Below, piece by piece: positions 1 through 9,582 of a stretch of 30,536 nt of DNA. Source of the DNA: CAVSUR01 sp052143655. GTDB taxonomy: Bacteria > Actinomycetota > Actinomycetes > Streptosporangiales > Streptosporangiaceae. Position 1 is the stretch's first letter; the number at the start of each line of letters is the position of its first letter. Made by a program: the position numbers and the translations under genes. The stretch spans positions 1 to 30,536 of the forward strand of contig JBKQSL010000064.1 of NCBI GenBank assembly GCA_052143655.1, given 5' to 3'. The notes under the pieces were generated by a model. That model saw only the letters and a program-made list of their open reading frames with translations. It had not been told where the DNA came from and ran no database searches.

Positions 1-1155
<1,155 letters not shown>

Positions 1156-1212
1156 CCTCAGGGCAGAGTCCTGCCGGGCGGCGGCCAGCGGGCCTCCCGG
1201 GAGAGCATGAAG

Positions 1213-1246
1213 CGAGGGGCTCCGGCCAGGCGGCCGGGGCCCCTCG
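1213..1246 (+). terminator. Rho-independent-like terminator after groEL
   Basis: A near-perfect hairpin lies 58 bases past the groEL stop. The outer stem CGAGGGGC (1213-1220) pairs with GCCCCTCG (1239-1246), and the inner stem CCGGCC (1222-1227) pairs with GGCCGG (1232-1237). One T-G wobble sits between them and the loop is AGGC. A short T-containing stretch follows. Its presence also argues against the far-upstream ATG at 1207 as the start of the next gene. Confidence 0.8.
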
Positions 1247-1347
1247 TCCTGCTTTGTGCCCGTTTCGCCGCCGCGGACCGCGGGGCGGCTAATCTGACCA
1301 TCACGGGCCACCCTTCCGGCCCGCTGGCCACGAAAGACTGTCGCTAC

Positions 1348-2232
1348 ATGAACCCGCCCAGCGAGCAGCTCGTCCGCGATTACCTCAACGATGTCGCAGT
1401 CGCGGCCCGCATGACCCTCGGCCCCGCGGAGCGGCGCGCGCTGCTGCTCGGCACCCGGGAGTCCATCGACCGGGCGATCGGCATGTCCGCCGTGGCCGCA
1501 CCCGAGAAGGTCAGCCGGGTGCTCGCCGCGCTCGGCGATCCGGCCGCCCTGGTAGCCCGTTACCAGGCGAATCCGGCGGCGGCTCCGACGAGGGCGCCGA
1601 ACGGGGTTCCGGCTCCGCGTCCAGCTCAGGTTCCGGCGCCGGCCCAGGGTTCGCCGTCCGGTCAGGCTCCGCCGCCGGCCCAGGGTTCGCCGTCCGGTCA
1701 GGCTCTGCCGCCGGCCCAGGGCGGGGCCGGGACGGCAGCTCCGGCCGGGGCTGCTGGCTCCGGCACGGCGCAGCTCAGTGCGGCGGGCCGCGGGCCGGAG
1801 CGGCGGACGGCGTACTTCACCGTGGCTGCCCGGGGTTCCGGCCTGAGCCGGGTAGCTTCGGCGGCAGCGGCTACGGCTCGCGAGCATCCGCTGGAGGCCG
1901 GGGCGGTCGTGCTGCTCGGCCTCGGCGGCCTCATCTTCCCGCCGGTCTGGCTGTTCGGCGTCATGCTCGCGCTGGGCTCAAAGGCCTGGGACCTGCGGGA
2001 CAAGTGGGCCGGGCTGGCCGGCCCGGTGGTCATGGTCATCATCGGCACCTGGGTGCTGGTCACGGTCGGCAGTCACCACGCCACGGTCGGCGCCTACGCC
2101 ATGGACGCCTGGCTGGTCGGCGGCCGCCTGTGCCGGATCGCGGCGCTGCTCGGCGCCGCCTACCTGGCCTGGCGGCTGGGGGCCGGCCGCCGCGAGCCTG
2201 CCCCGCCCTGGAGCCGGTCCCGGGTGCGGTAG
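1348..2232 (+). CDS. HAAS-like N-terminal domain membrane protein of unknown function
   Basis: A 294-residue protein if started at the ATG at 1348; the frame is open back to 1207, but that part overlaps the groEL terminator hairpin. Residues ~1-75 form a charged helical module (VRDYLNDVAVAARM...LGDPAALVARY) resembling the HAAS/DUF1700 modules found on actinobacterial membrane proteins. Next is a ~75-residue Pro/Ala/Gly/Gln linker containing tandem 12-residue repeats. The C-terminal third has about three hydrophobic segments (AGAVVLLGLGGLIFPPVWLF, VVMVIIGTWVLVTV, IAALLGAAYLAW). It is therefore probably a membrane protein with a cytoplasmic N-terminal domain. No catalytic motif is seen and its function is unknown. 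No strong ribosome binding site precedes 1348, so the start is uncertain. Confidence 0.72.
   Translation: MNPPSEQLVRDYLNDVAVAARMTLGPAERRALLLGTRESIDRAIGMSAVAAPEKVSRVLAALGDPAALVARYQANPAAAPTRAPNGVPAPRPAQVPAPAQGSPSGQAPPPAQGSPSGQALPPAQGGAGTAAPAGAAGSGTAQLSAAGRGPERRTAYFTVAARGSGLSRVASAAAATAREHPLEAGAVVLLGLGGLIFPPVWLFGVMLALGSKAWDLRDKWAGLAGPVVMVIIGTWVLVTVGSHHATVGAYAMDAWLVGGRLCRIAALLGAAYLAWRLGAGRREPAPPWSRSRVR
1639..1721 (+). repeat. 36-bp tandem repeat coding for a Pro-rich linker
   Basis: Two near-identical 36-base units plus a third partial unit, each beginning CCGGCCCAGGGTTCGCCG. They code for repeats of the form PAQGSPSGQAPP. The units differ by one base (CCGCCG/CTGCCG), which indicates recent slippage expansion in the linker of the membrane protein. 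Confidence 0.75.
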
Positions 2233-2380
2233 CAGGGCGCGGGCGCCGAGACGGCTCGATGCGCATCGGCAGTCGCAGAAGCCGCAGCTTGCAGGGTCCG
2301 CGCGGCCCGGCGGCCCGATAGCCTTATTCAGCGCAGTAAGGTCGCAACGTAGTTTCCTCTTCGCGTAAAGGGTCCCGCTC

Positions 2381-2764
2381 GTGCCAACTGGCAAGGTCAA
2401 GTGGTATGACGCCGACAAGGGCTTCGGCTTCCTCACCAGCGACGACGGAGGCGAGGTCTTCGTGCACTCCAAGGCGCTGGAGCCGCCGGGCAGCGCGCTG
2501 CGGCCGGGCCAGCGGGTGGAGTTCGGGGTGGCCGAGGGCCGCCGCGGGACCCAGGCGCTCCAGGTCCGGGCCATCGAGCCGCCGCCGACGGTGTCCAAGG
2601 CCAGCCGGAAGAAGCCCGAGCAGATGACGATCCTCGTCGAGGACCTGATCAAGCTGCTGGACAGCGTGTCCAACACGTACCGCCGGGGCAAGCACCCGGA
2701 GGGCCGGGAGGCGAAGAAGATCGCCGCGGTGCTGCGGGCGGTGGCGGACGACGTCGACGCCTGA
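2381..2764 (+). CDS. Cold-shock-domain protein with C-terminal extension
   Basis: 127 residues. Residues 1-67 are a cold shock (OB-fold) domain with the RNA-binding motifs RNP1 (KGFGFL) and RNP2 (VFVHS), expected to bind single-stranded RNA or DNA and act as an RNA chaperone. Residues ~75-127 are a helical, charged extension not present in the ~67-residue CspA type; this long form is common in actinobacteria. The start is the GTG at 2381, preceded by an AAAGGG ribosome binding site about 8 bases upstream. It is convergent with the MFS gene downstream. Family assignment is firm; no particular stress role can be read from the sequence. Confidence 0.93.
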   Translation: MPTGKVKWYDADKGFGFLTSDDGGEVFVHSKALEPPGSALRPGQRVEFGVAEGRRGTQALQVRAIEPPPTVSKASRKKPEQMTILVEDLIKLLDSVSNTYRRGKHPEGREAKKIAAVLRAVADDVDA

Positions 2765-2847
2765 ACCCCCGGCGGCCGCGCCCGGCTGCCAGCCCTCGGC
2801 CCGGCCCGTTGCTGCCGGCGTCCGTCGCTCGCGGCCTGGACTGTGGT

Positions 2848-4419
2848 TCAGGAAACCTGAGCAGCCACCCGGCGGCGGGCTCTCAGCTGGCGGCTGCGCC
2901 GCCCGGCCACCAGCAGCCCGAGCGCGACCGCAAGGCCGGCCGCGGCCACGGACAGGCCCGCGACGCCGCTGGAGGTCAGTGACAGCGCCAGTCCGGCCAT
3001 CCCGCCGAGCACCCAGGACAGCTGGTTCAGGGTCTCGGAGACGGCGAACGTCGAGGACCGGATGTCCTCTTTGATCTCCCGCTGCACGGTCGAGTCCAGG
3101 GCCAGCTTCACCAGCGCCTGCGACGTCGCCGCGACGAACGCGACAGCCAGCGCCGTCCACAGGCCGAAGAACCAGGCGGACACCGCGGTGACGGCGATCG
3201 CGATGGCCAGCATGCCGAAGATGATCAGGTGCGGGCGGCGGGCGCGCAGCCGCGAGCCGACCGCCGTGCCCAGGAATCCGCCCGCGGCGACCGCCGCGGC
3301 CAGCGCGCCGAGCGCGGCGTTCTGCGGCATGCCGCGGAAGTGGTCCGCGCGCAGCAGGAACGCCAGGAACAGCAGCATGAAACCGGAGAACGCGCGCAGC
3401 GCCGCGTTGCCGCGCATCGCCTCGCCGACCACCGGGCCGACCATGCGCAGCGCCCGCAGGCCGCCCTGGCTGCGCTGGCGCAGCGGCCGGGTGGTCCCGT
3501 TGCGGGCACCGCCGGGAGCCGTCTCGGGACGCCCGTTCGGCCCGGGATAACCGTCCGGCCGGGGATAACCGTCCGGCCCGGGATAACCGTCCGGCCTGGC
3601 GTAGCCGTCCGGGCCGGGCTGGCGAGGCACCGGGCCCGGGTAGGCCGGGCCGCCGGGCGCGCCGTTTTCCCACTGCGGGTCCGCGGCCGCGCCCGCCCGG
3701 GCAGCCGCCCCGGCCTCGGCGGCGTCGACGCTGCCGGGCAGCCGGACGCCGATGACCGTCCCGGCGATGTAAACCAGCGCGCCGACCCGCAGCACCCAGG
3801 CGGCACTCGACGTCCACGCCAGCCCGGCGGCGAGCAGGACGCCGAGGGTGGAGGCAACCAGCGACGCCAGCGTGGTCCGCGCGTTCGCCGATACGAGGGT
3901 CAATTGCTCGGGCAGCAGCCGCGGGGTCACCGACGCCCGGGTGACCGTGTAGACCTTCTGCAGGATCAGCACGCCGAATGCGGCCGGGAACAGCGTCACC
4001 GGGTCCTGGTGCAGCGCCGCGGACATCCCCCAGCACAGCAGCCCTCGCGCGAGCAGCGTGCCGGCCAGGATGAACCGGCGGCCCTGCTGCACCCGGTCCA
4101 GCAGCGGCCCGATGAACGGCGCCAGCACCGCGAACGGGGCCATGGTGACCAGCAGGTACAGCGCCACCTGGCTGCGGGCCTGGTCGAGCGAGGTGTTGAA
4201 GAACAGCGTGCCGGCCAGCGCGACGGCCACGAACGCGTCGCCGACGCTGCCGGCCGCCGTCAGCTCGATGAGGTGGGACAGCCCGGTCGTGCTCGCGCCG
4301 GACGCGCCGGTCATCCGGTGCACTGTCCGGGTGGCGCCGCCGGCCGCCGCGGCGCCGGCCCGGGCCGCCGACTGGGACGCGGAGACGAACGACCGGCTCG
4401 CCCGCCTCGCTGATCCCAT
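2848..4419 (-). CDS. MFS transporter with a Gly/Tyr/Pro repeat loop
   Basis: A 523-residue major facilitator superfamily protein with about 12 hydrophobic helices. The first six span roughly residues 45-225 and the second six residues ~330-510. Between them is a long central loop (about 230-320) containing heptad repeats of the form GYPGPDG, which is unusual for the family. The N-terminus (first ~40 residues) is Ala/Ser/Arg-rich and probably cytoplasmic. The substrate is unknown; the layout resembles putative drug or metabolite exporters that sit next to DUF3027 genes in actinobacteria. The ATG at 4419 was chosen; a GGAGG lies about 16 bases upstream, rather far. It is divergent from the DUF3027 gene, with which it shares a 134-base promoter gap. 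Confidence 0.88.
   Translation of the reverse strand: MGSARRASRSFVSASQSAARAGAAAAGGATRTVHRMTGASGASTTGLSHLIELTAAGSVGDAFVAVALAGTLFFNTSLDQARSQVALYLLVTMAPFAVLAPFIGPLLDRVQQGRRFILAGTLLARGLLCWGMSAALHQDPVTLFPAAFGVLILQKVYTVTRASVTPRLLPEQLTLVSANARTTLASLVASTLGVLLAAGLAWTSSAAWVLRVGALVYIAGTVIGVRLPGSVDAAEAGAAARAGAAADPQWENGAPGGPAYPGPVPRQPGPDGYARPDGYPGPDGYPRPDGYPGPNGRPETAPGGARNGTTRPLRQRSQGGLRALRMVGPVVGEAMRGNAALRAFSGFMLLFLAFLLRADHFRGMPQNAALGALAAAVAAGGFLGTAVGSRLRARRPHLIIFGMLAIAIAVTAVSAWFFGLWTALAVAFVAATSQALVKLALDSTVQREIKEDIRSSTFAVSETLNQLSWVLGGMAGLALSLTSSGVAGLSVAAAGLAVALGLLVAGRRSRQLRARRRVAAQVS
3536..3625 (-). repeat. 21-bp tandem repeats in the MFS central loop
   Basis: On the + strand the unit GGGATAACCGTCCGGCC recurs every ~21 bases three times, flanked by degenerate copies. 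It codes on the - strand for repeated GYPGPD/GYPRPD units in the cytoplasmic loop between the two transporter halves. Confidence 0.8.
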
Positions 4420-4553
4420 GCCCCTAAGTATTCTTCCTCCGCGGACCGGACACGAGCAGACGCCGCGTCCTGGCGCCAGATCGCCGGTCCGGCCCGGCCT
4501 TCGTGCCAGGTCCGGGTGCGGGCACCCCCGCGGATGAGGTTCAATTACAAAAC

Positions 4554-5435
4554 GTGAGCCCCAATCGCGTACGCACCAGGGACGTGGACGAAGCCTGCGC
4601 GCAGGCCGTGGAACTGGCGCGCGCCGCAGCCCGGGAACTGGCGGGTGCCGGCCAGGTCGGCGAGCCCGCCGGTCTCGAGCCAGAGGGGGACCGGGTCGTC
4701 ACGCACCTGTTCGGCTGCCTGGATCCCGCCTACGCGGGCTGGCGCTGGGCGGTGACGGTCGCCCGGGCATCCCGGGCCAAGACGGTCACGGTCAGCGAGT
4801 GCGTGCTGCTGCCGGGGCCCGATTCGCTGCTCGCCCCGGACTGGGTGCCGTGGAGCGACCGCATCCGGCCGGGCGATCTCGGCCCGGGTGACCTGCTGCC
4901 GGTCAGCTCCGACGACGAGCGCCTCATCCCCGTCGCCATCCTGGAGGGCGAGGACGGGATCATGGACTGGGATGCCGGGTCGCCGTGGGAGCAGGCAGGC
5001 GTCCCGCCGAGTGACGGCAAGCTGTCAGAGCTGTCGGTGCTGGCCACGGCGGGCGCCTACGCCGGCCCCGGGCTGCGCCGCGACCGGGTGCTGTCCGCGA
5101 TCGGCCGGGACGAGGCGGCCGAGCGGTGGCACGCCAGCGAGCACGGCCCGGGTACGCCGCTGGCGAATGCCGCCCCGGGCCCGTGCGCGACCTGCGGGTT
5201 CCTGGTTCCGCTGAGCGGCCCGCTCGGGCGCGTGTTCGGGGTCTGCGCCAACGAGTACGCCCCCGACGACGGCCGGGTGGTGGCGCTTGACCACGGCTGC
5301 GGCGCGCATTCCGAGGCGGTCCGCCCGGTCGCCAGCCAGGTCGGCCCGGTCCCGGTAATCGACGAGCTGGGCTATGACCTGATGGACATGCCGGGCGTCT
5401 CAATGGGCGACACCGTCTTCGAATCCCTGGACTAG
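4554..5435 (+). CDS. DUF3027 family protein
   Basis: 293 residues from the GTG at 4554 (the frame is open back to 4503). It matches the actinobacterial DUF3027 family: the N-terminal motif DEACAQAVELARAAARELA, the GDHLG-like block here written as VVTHLFGCLDPAYAGWRWAV, a central LAPDWVPWSDRIRPGDLGPGDLLP segment, and a C-terminal CATCGFLVPLSG cysteine motif followed by CAN and HGCGAHSE. The cysteines suggest a metal-binding site. Molecular function is not known; the family sits beside cold-shock and MFS genes in many actinobacteria. Its stop codon shares a CTAG with the stop of the convergent DUF2530 gene. Recognition is from memory of the family motifs. Confidence 0.87.
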   Translation: MSPNRVRTRDVDEACAQAVELARAAARELAGAGQVGEPAGLEPEGDRVVTHLFGCLDPAYAGWRWAVTVARASRAKTVTVSECVLLPGPDSLLAPDWVPWSDRIRPGDLGPGDLLPVSSDDERLIPVAILEGEDGIMDWDAGSPWEQAGVPPSDGKLSELSVLATAGAYAGPGLRRDRVLSAIGRDEAAERWHASEHGPGTPLANAAPGPCATCGFLVPLSGPLGRVFGVCANEYAPDDGRVVALDHGCGAHSEAVRPVASQVGPVPVIDELGYDLMDMPGVSMGDTVFESLD

Positions 5436-5698
5436 CCGCCCGCGGCGCGCTCCGCGGCATGGCGCTGTGCGGCGCGTTCCCGCGAGCGCTTGAGCCGGGG
5501 TACGTAGACGAGCCCGAACAGGCCCAGGCCGGTGCCGAAGACGCAGGTCCACAGCCACCAGTGGTCCGCCGGGGGCAGGCTGGCCCGGACGATGACCAGC
5601 ACGATCAGCGCTATCGCCCAGCCCGCGGTGATGCTGCCGGTGATCAGCTGGTCCCGGCCCTCGAAGGGCGGCGGGACCGGCCGCGTGGGGCGGGCCAT
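5432..5698 (-). CDS. DUF2530 family small membrane protein
   Basis: 88 residues with two hydrophobic segments (ITAGWAIALIVLVIVRASL and WLWTCVFGTGLGLFGLVYV), a cytoplasmic Pro-rich N-terminus and a highly basic Arg/Ala-rich tail. The pattern fits actinobacterial DUF2530 proteins, whose function is unknown. It is convergent with the DUF3027 gene; the two stop codons overlap within one CTAG palindrome, so the transcripts run into each other. The start is the ATG at 5698; no strong ribosome binding site is visible. Confidence 0.85.
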   Translation of the reverse strand: MARPTRPVPPPFEGRDQLITGSITAGWAIALIVLVIVRASLPPADHWWLWTCVFGTGLGLFGLVYVPRLKRSRERAAQRHAAERAAGG

Positions 5699-5825
5699 GA
5701 ACGCCAGGTTAGCTCAGTGCGCATGCCTGTCCGGGGCATGGCCGCCGTGATGTACTTGGGTGCGCGCCCGGCCGGGCGCTGGCGGCACAGCTGACCGTGG
5801 CGGAATGCCCAGCTTCCGTTTAAGG

Positions 5826-5851
5826 TTAGCCAAGGTAATGACTCAGGCTAA
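5826..5851. promoter_or_regulatory. Possible MarR operator / inverted repeat
   Basis: TTAGCC (5826-5831) and GGCTAA (5846-5851) form an inverted repeat immediately upstream of the marR-family start, and TTAGCCAAGGTAA is itself an imperfect palindrome. The stretch is clearly more A/T-rich than its surroundings. MarR regulators usually autoregulate through palindromes in this position; assignment here is by position only. Confidence 0.4.
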
Positions 5852-6306
5852 TGAAAATGACAGTACGGCAGACCAGGTCCGACGCGGGCCTGGCGACCGC
5901 GCTCCGCATCTCGGTGACCCGCCTCGCGCGCAGGCTGCGCGCGGAGCGGCTGGCGGGCAGCGTCGGCCGGGAGCTCTCCGACACGCAGCTGGCCGCGCTG
6001 GCCGCGCTGGAGCGGCACGGCGCGATGACACCGGGCGAGCTCGCCGAGCACGAGAAGGTGCAGCCGCCGTCCATGACCCGCGTCATGGCAGTGCTCGAGG
6101 AGCGCGGCCTGGTGATGCGGGCGCCGCATCCGACCGACCGGCGTCAGGTCATGCTGACAGTCACCGATCAGGGCCGGGAGCTGGTGTACCAGTCACGCCG
6201 GCTGCGGGAAGCGTGGCTGGCCCGGCGGCTGCGGGAGCTGAGCCCGGCCGAGCGGGCGGCACTGCGGGCCGCGGCGCCGATACTGGAGAAGCTCAGCCAG
6301 TCCTGA
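5851..6306 (+). CDS. MarR family transcriptional regulator
   Basis: 151 residues with the winged-helix core of MarR: a dimerisation N-terminal helix, then LSDTQLAALAALERHGAMTPGELAEHEKVQPPSMTRVMAVLEERGLVMR (helix-turn-helix) and the wing HPTDRRQVMLTVTDQG with the conserved DRR motif. It probably represses itself and the downstream exporter. The start may be the ATG at 5851 or the one at 5857. An MFS gene begins 41 bases after its stop on the same strand, the usual regulator-exporter pair. The ligand is unknown. Confidence 0.93.
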   Translation: MKMTVRQTRSDAGLATALRISVTRLARRLRAERLAGSVGRELSDTQLAALAALERHGAMTPGELAEHEKVQPPSMTRVMAVLEERGLVMRAPHPTDRRQVMLTVTDQGRELVYQSRRLREAWLARRLRELSPAERAALRAAAPILEKLSQS

Positions 6307-6347
6307 CCGGCGCGGCCCGCGCGCCCGCTGCGCCCGCCGGCCCGGCC

Positions 6348-7604
6348 ATGGGGCGCTGGCGCACCTTCAGCTCGCTGAGCACTCGCAACTACGGGCTGTT
6401 CGCCGTCGGCCAGGTGGTCTCGAACACCGGCAGCTGGATGCAGCGGGTGGCCCAGGACTGGCTGGTGCTCGATCTCACCCATGACAGCGGCTGGGCGCTC
6501 GGCGTCACCACGGGATTGCAGTTCCTGCCCATGCTGCTGTTCAGCCTGTGGGGCGGGGTCATCGCCGACCGGTACCCGAAGCGGGCCATCCTGATGATCA
6601 CGCAGGCGCTGATGGGCGGCCTGGCGCTGATCCTCGGCGTTCTGGCGCTGACCGGGACGGTGCAGATCTGGCACGTCTACGCGCTCGCGTTCGCGCTCGG
6701 CATGGTCACGGTGGTGGACAACCCGACCCGGCAGGCGTTCGCGGTAGAGATGGTCGGCCGGGACGGCATGGCGAACGCGATCGCGCTGAACAGCGCCGTG
6801 TTCAACCTGGCCAGGATTGCCGGTCCCGCCGTCGCCGGGCTGGTCATCGCGGCCATCGGCACCCCGGCGGCCTTCTTGGTCAACGCGGCGTCCTACGGGG
6901 CCGTGCTGATCGGCCTGAAGCTGATGCGGCCCGCTGAGCTGCACCCGGTACCTCCGCTGCCACGGGCCCGCGGCCAGCTGCGCGCGGGCCTTCGTTACGT
7001 GCGCGAGCAGCCGCGGCTGTGGATGCTGCTGATCCTGCTGTTCTTCGTCTCCACCTTCGGGATGAACTTCCAGGTCACGATCGCGCTGATGAGCCGGACC
7101 GTGTTCCACGCCGGGGCCGGCCTGTACGGCATCGCCTCGGCCGTCTTCGCGGTCGGCGCGCTCGGCGGCGCCCTGCTCGCCGCCCGGCGCAGCCGGCCCA
7201 CCCTCCGGCTCGTGCTGGTCACCGCGCTGGCCTTCAGCGTGCTGGAGATCGCCAGCGGGCTGATGGCATCGTTCTGGCTGTTCGTGCTGGCGCTCGTGCC
7301 GGTGGGACTGGCCATGCTGACGTTCACCACGGCCGCAAACTCCGTCACCCAGCTTTCCGCCAGCGCCGAGATGCGCGGCCGGGTCATGGGCCTGTACATG
7401 CTGGTGTTCCTCGGCGGCACGCCGCTCGGCTCGCCGCTGGCCGGGTGGGTGGCGCAGCGGTACGGCCCGCAGCTGACCGTGATCGCTGGCGGCCTGATCT
7501 CGCTGATTGCCACCGTGGCGGTGACGTTCGCGCTGGCCCGCGTGCGGGGTGAGCGGGTGCGCGGCTACCTGCGCCCCAGCGTGCTCGCGCGCGCCGTCGC
7601 CTGA
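6348..7604 (+). CDS. MFS exporter (DHA3-like), partner of the MarR gene
   Basis: 418 residues with about 12 transmembrane helices. The N-terminus RTFSSLSTRNYGLFAVGQVVSNTGSWMQ and the loop 2-3 motif GVIADRYPKR are typical of the MFS_3 group, which includes the enterobactin exporter EntS and macrolide/tetracycline-type efflux pumps. It is predicted to be an inner-membrane, proton-driven exporter. The open frame extends back to 5760 through the marR gene, but homology begins at about 6348, where an ATG lies; no clear ribosome binding site precedes it, so translation may depend on marR read-through. Substrate cannot be told from the sequence. Confidence 0.92.
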   Translation: MGRWRTFSSLSTRNYGLFAVGQVVSNTGSWMQRVAQDWLVLDLTHDSGWALGVTTGLQFLPMLLFSLWGGVIADRYPKRAILMITQALMGGLALILGVLALTGTVQIWHVYALAFALGMVTVVDNPTRQAFAVEMVGRDGMANAIALNSAVFNLARIAGPAVAGLVIAAIGTPAAFLVNAASYGAVLIGLKLMRPAELHPVPPLPRARGQLRAGLRYVREQPRLWMLLILLFFVSTFGMNFQVTIALMSRTVFHAGAGLYGIASAVFAVGALGGALLAARRSRPTLRLVLVTALAFSVLEIASGLMASFWLFVLALVPVGLAMLTFTTAANSVTQLSASAEMRGRVMGLYMLVFLGGTPLGSPLAGWVAQRYGPQLTVIAGGLISLIATVAVTFALARVRGERVRGYLRPSVLARAVA

Positions 7605-7633
7605 CGAGCGCTCCCGGCAGCCGTTGTGGCAGC

Positions 7634-8383
7634 ATGCAGCACATGACGGCCGACCGCGGGCTGGACGCTCCGGCACCCGCCGCCGGACCGGCCCGCGGTG
7701 CCGACGGCGAGCCAGGGCCCGTGCGGCTGTTCGTCGCCATCGTGCCGCCTGGGGAGGCCCTGGCCGGGCTGGCGGCGGCGCTCGCCCCGCTGCGGCCCGC
7801 CTGGCCGCAGCTGCGCTGGACGTCGACCGAGGCGTGGCATGTCACCCTGGCCTTCCTCGGCGGGGTGGATCCGGCCGTGCTGCCGCGGTTGCGCGAGCGG
7901 CTGGAACGGGCCGCGGGCCGGCATCCCGCCCTGGTGCTGCAGGCCGCCGGCGCCGGGGCGTTTCCCAGCGCAAGCCGGGCCCGGGTGCTGTGGGCAGGTA
8001 TCCGCGCGCAGCGGGCTGAGCGGCCCGGCGGGCCAGGTCTGCCCGCGCCGCCGGCTCCTCCAGCGCCGTCGGCACCGGCCGGGGCCCGGCGGCACCCGCT
8101 CGCGGAACTGGCCGCGCCGCTCGCGGAACTGGCCGAGTCGGTTGCGGCAGGCGCCCGGCGGGCCGGGGCACCCCCGCCGGACGAGGACCGCAAGTACCGG
8201 CCGCACCTGACCCTGGCCCGCTGCCGCCAGCCCGCCAATGTGGCCGCGGCGGTCGAGGCGCTGGCCGGATTCGCCGGACAGGCCTGGACGGCGCGGCAGA
8301 TCCACCTGATCGCCAGCCAGCCCGGCAGCCAGCCCGGCGGGCAGCCCCGCTACGTCACGCTCGGCAGCTGGCCGCTGCGCTGA
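7634..8383 (+). CDS. thpR: RNA 2',3'-cyclic phosphodiesterase (2'-5' RNA ligase family)
   Basis: 249 residues of the 2H phosphoesterase superfamily. The two catalytic HxTx motifs are present: HVTL at about residue 74 and HLTL at about 195, each following the usual hydrophobic strand. The RLFVAIVPP start of the fold is at about residue 30. The family hydrolyses 2',3'-cyclic phosphates or ligates 2'-5' RNA ends. It is longer than the ~180-190-residue norm because of a disordered N-terminus and a Pro/Ala/Gly-rich insertion (about 130-155). An alternative start at 7643 (MTADRG) is possible. It is convergent with serC, with a hairpin between the two. Confidence 0.88.
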   Translation: MQHMTADRGLDAPAPAAGPARGADGEPGPVRLFVAIVPPGEALAGLAAALAPLRPAWPQLRWTSTEAWHVTLAFLGGVDPAVLPRLRERLERAAGRHPALVLQAAGAGAFPSASRARVLWAGIRAQRAERPGGPGLPAPPAPPAPSAPAGARRHPLAELAAPLAELAESVAAGARRAGAPPPDEDRKYRPHLTLARCRQPANVAAAVEALAGFAGQAWTARQIHLIASQPGSQPGGQPRYVTLGSWPLR

Positions 8384-8420
8384 GCCGGGACGGCCGACGG
8401 CGCACCGGGCAGCCAGACCC

Positions 8421-8443
8421 GCCCGCGGACCGCCGTCGCGGGC
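8421..8443. terminator. Bidirectional hairpin between thpR and serC
   Basis: GCCCGCG (8421-8427) pairs with CGCGGGC (8437-8443) across a 9-base loop. It lies between two convergent genes, so it probably serves both. There is no T-tract, as is common in high-GC genomes. Confidence 0.55.
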
Positions 8444-8454
8444 CGGTCACCGCC

Positions 8455-9582
8455 TTACAGCCGCTCGACCGCGTAGTCGATGCACGCGGTCAGCGCCTCC
8501 ACGTCCGACGGCTCGACCGCCGGGAACATGCCTATCCGCAGCTGGTTGCGGCCCAGCTTGCGGTAGGAGTCGGTGTCCACGATGCCGTTCTCCCGCAGCA
8601 CCGCCGACAGTGCCCGGGCGTCGACGCCTGCGTCGAAGTCGATCGTGCCGACCACGGCCGAGCGTTGCGCCGGGTCGGCGACGAACGGGGTGGCGTACGG
8701 CGCCTTCTCCGCCCAGCCGTACAGCGCCCGGGCCGATGCCGCGGTCCGGGCCGTGGTCCACTCCAGGCCGCCCTGGCCCAGCATCCAGTCCAGCTGCTCG
8801 GCCAGCAGGATCAGCGTCGCGACCGCCGGGGTGTTGTAGGTCTGCTGCTGCCGCGAGTTGGCCAGCGCCGTCTGCAGGGACAGGAACTCGGGGACGTACC
8901 GGCCGGAGGCCGCGATCCGCTCGGCCCGCTCGGCCGCCGCCGGTGACATCAGCGCCAGCCACAGGCCGCCGTCGGCGGCGAAGCACTTCTGCGGCGCGAA
9001 GTAGTACACGTCGAACTCGGCCGCCTCGACCGGCAGCCCGCCGGCCCCGCTGGTCGCGTCCACCAGCACCAGCGCGCCGTCGTCAGCGCCGGCGACCCGC
9101 CGGACGGGCATGGCCACGCCGGTCGAGGTCTCGTTGTGGGTGAGGGCGTACACGTCGGCGCCGGCCTCGGCGCGCGGCAGCGGATGCGTGCCCGGCGGCG
9201 CCTGGATGACCGTCGGGGCGTCCAGCCACGGCGCGGCCGCGGTCGCCTTGGCGAACTTGGCCGAGAACTCGCCGAACGACAGGTGCTGTGCCTTGCGGTC
9301 CACCAGCCCGAACGCCGCGACCTCCCAGAACGCGGTGGTCCCGCCGTTGCCGAGCACCACCGTGTACCCGTCGGGCAGCGCGAATAGCCCGGCCAGCCCC
9401 GCGCGGATCCGCTGTACCAGCGCCCGGACCGGGGCCTGCCGGTGCGAGGTGCCCAGCACCGCCGCGCCCGGCCCGGCCAGCGCGGCGACCTGCTCGGGCC
9501 GGACCTTCGACGGCCCGCAGCCGAACCTGCCGTCCGCGGGCAGCAGGCCGGCCGGGATCTGCACCCGGCGGGGCTCAGACAT
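8455..9582 (-). CDS. serC: Phosphoserine aminotransferase
   Basis: 375-residue class V PLP-dependent aminotransferase that converts 3-phosphohydroxypyruvate plus glutamate to phosphoserine in serine biosynthesis. The N-terminal RFGCGPSKVRPEQ motif and overall length match the actinobacterial/mycobacterial SerC subtype. The Schiff-base lysine is K199 in YYFAPQKCFAADGG; D175 in LVDATSGAGG stacks under the PLP ring. The C-terminal block NQLRIGMFPAVEPSDVEALTACID is also conserved. Its ATG overlaps the citrate synthase stop by 8 bases (ATGTCTGA), so the two genes form a translationally coupled operon. pdxH, the PLP-producing oxidase, is divergent just upstream of that operon. Confidence 0.95.
   Translation of the reverse strand: MSEPRRVQIPAGLLPADGRFGCGPSKVRPEQVAALAGPGAAVLGTSHRQAPVRALVQRIRAGLAGLFALPDGYTVVLGNGGTTAFWEVAAFGLVDRKAQHLSFGEFSAKFAKATAAAPWLDAPTVIQAPPGTHPLPRAEAGADVYALTHNETSTGVAMPVRRVAGADDGALVLVDATSGAGGLPVEAAEFDVYYFAPQKCFAADGGLWLALMSPAAAERAERIAASGRYVPEFLSLQTALANSRQQQTYNTPAVATLILLAEQLDWMLGQGGLEWTTARTAASARALYGWAEKAPYATPFVADPAQRSAVVGTIDFDAGVDARALSAVLRENGIVDTDSYRKLGRNQLRIGMFPAVEPSDVEALTACIDYAVERL

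Noticed and set aside
3229..4413. 394-codon rightward ORF across the MFS gene
   Set aside because: Antisense shadow of the transporter: Arg/Gly/Gln-rich composition, no hydrophobic pattern, typical of high-GC opposite-strand frames.
5821..5840. IdeR iron box upstream of the marR gene
   Set aside because: AAGGTTAGCC resembles one half of the box, but the other half (AAGGTAATG) is a direct rather than inverted match, so it does not fit the consensus.
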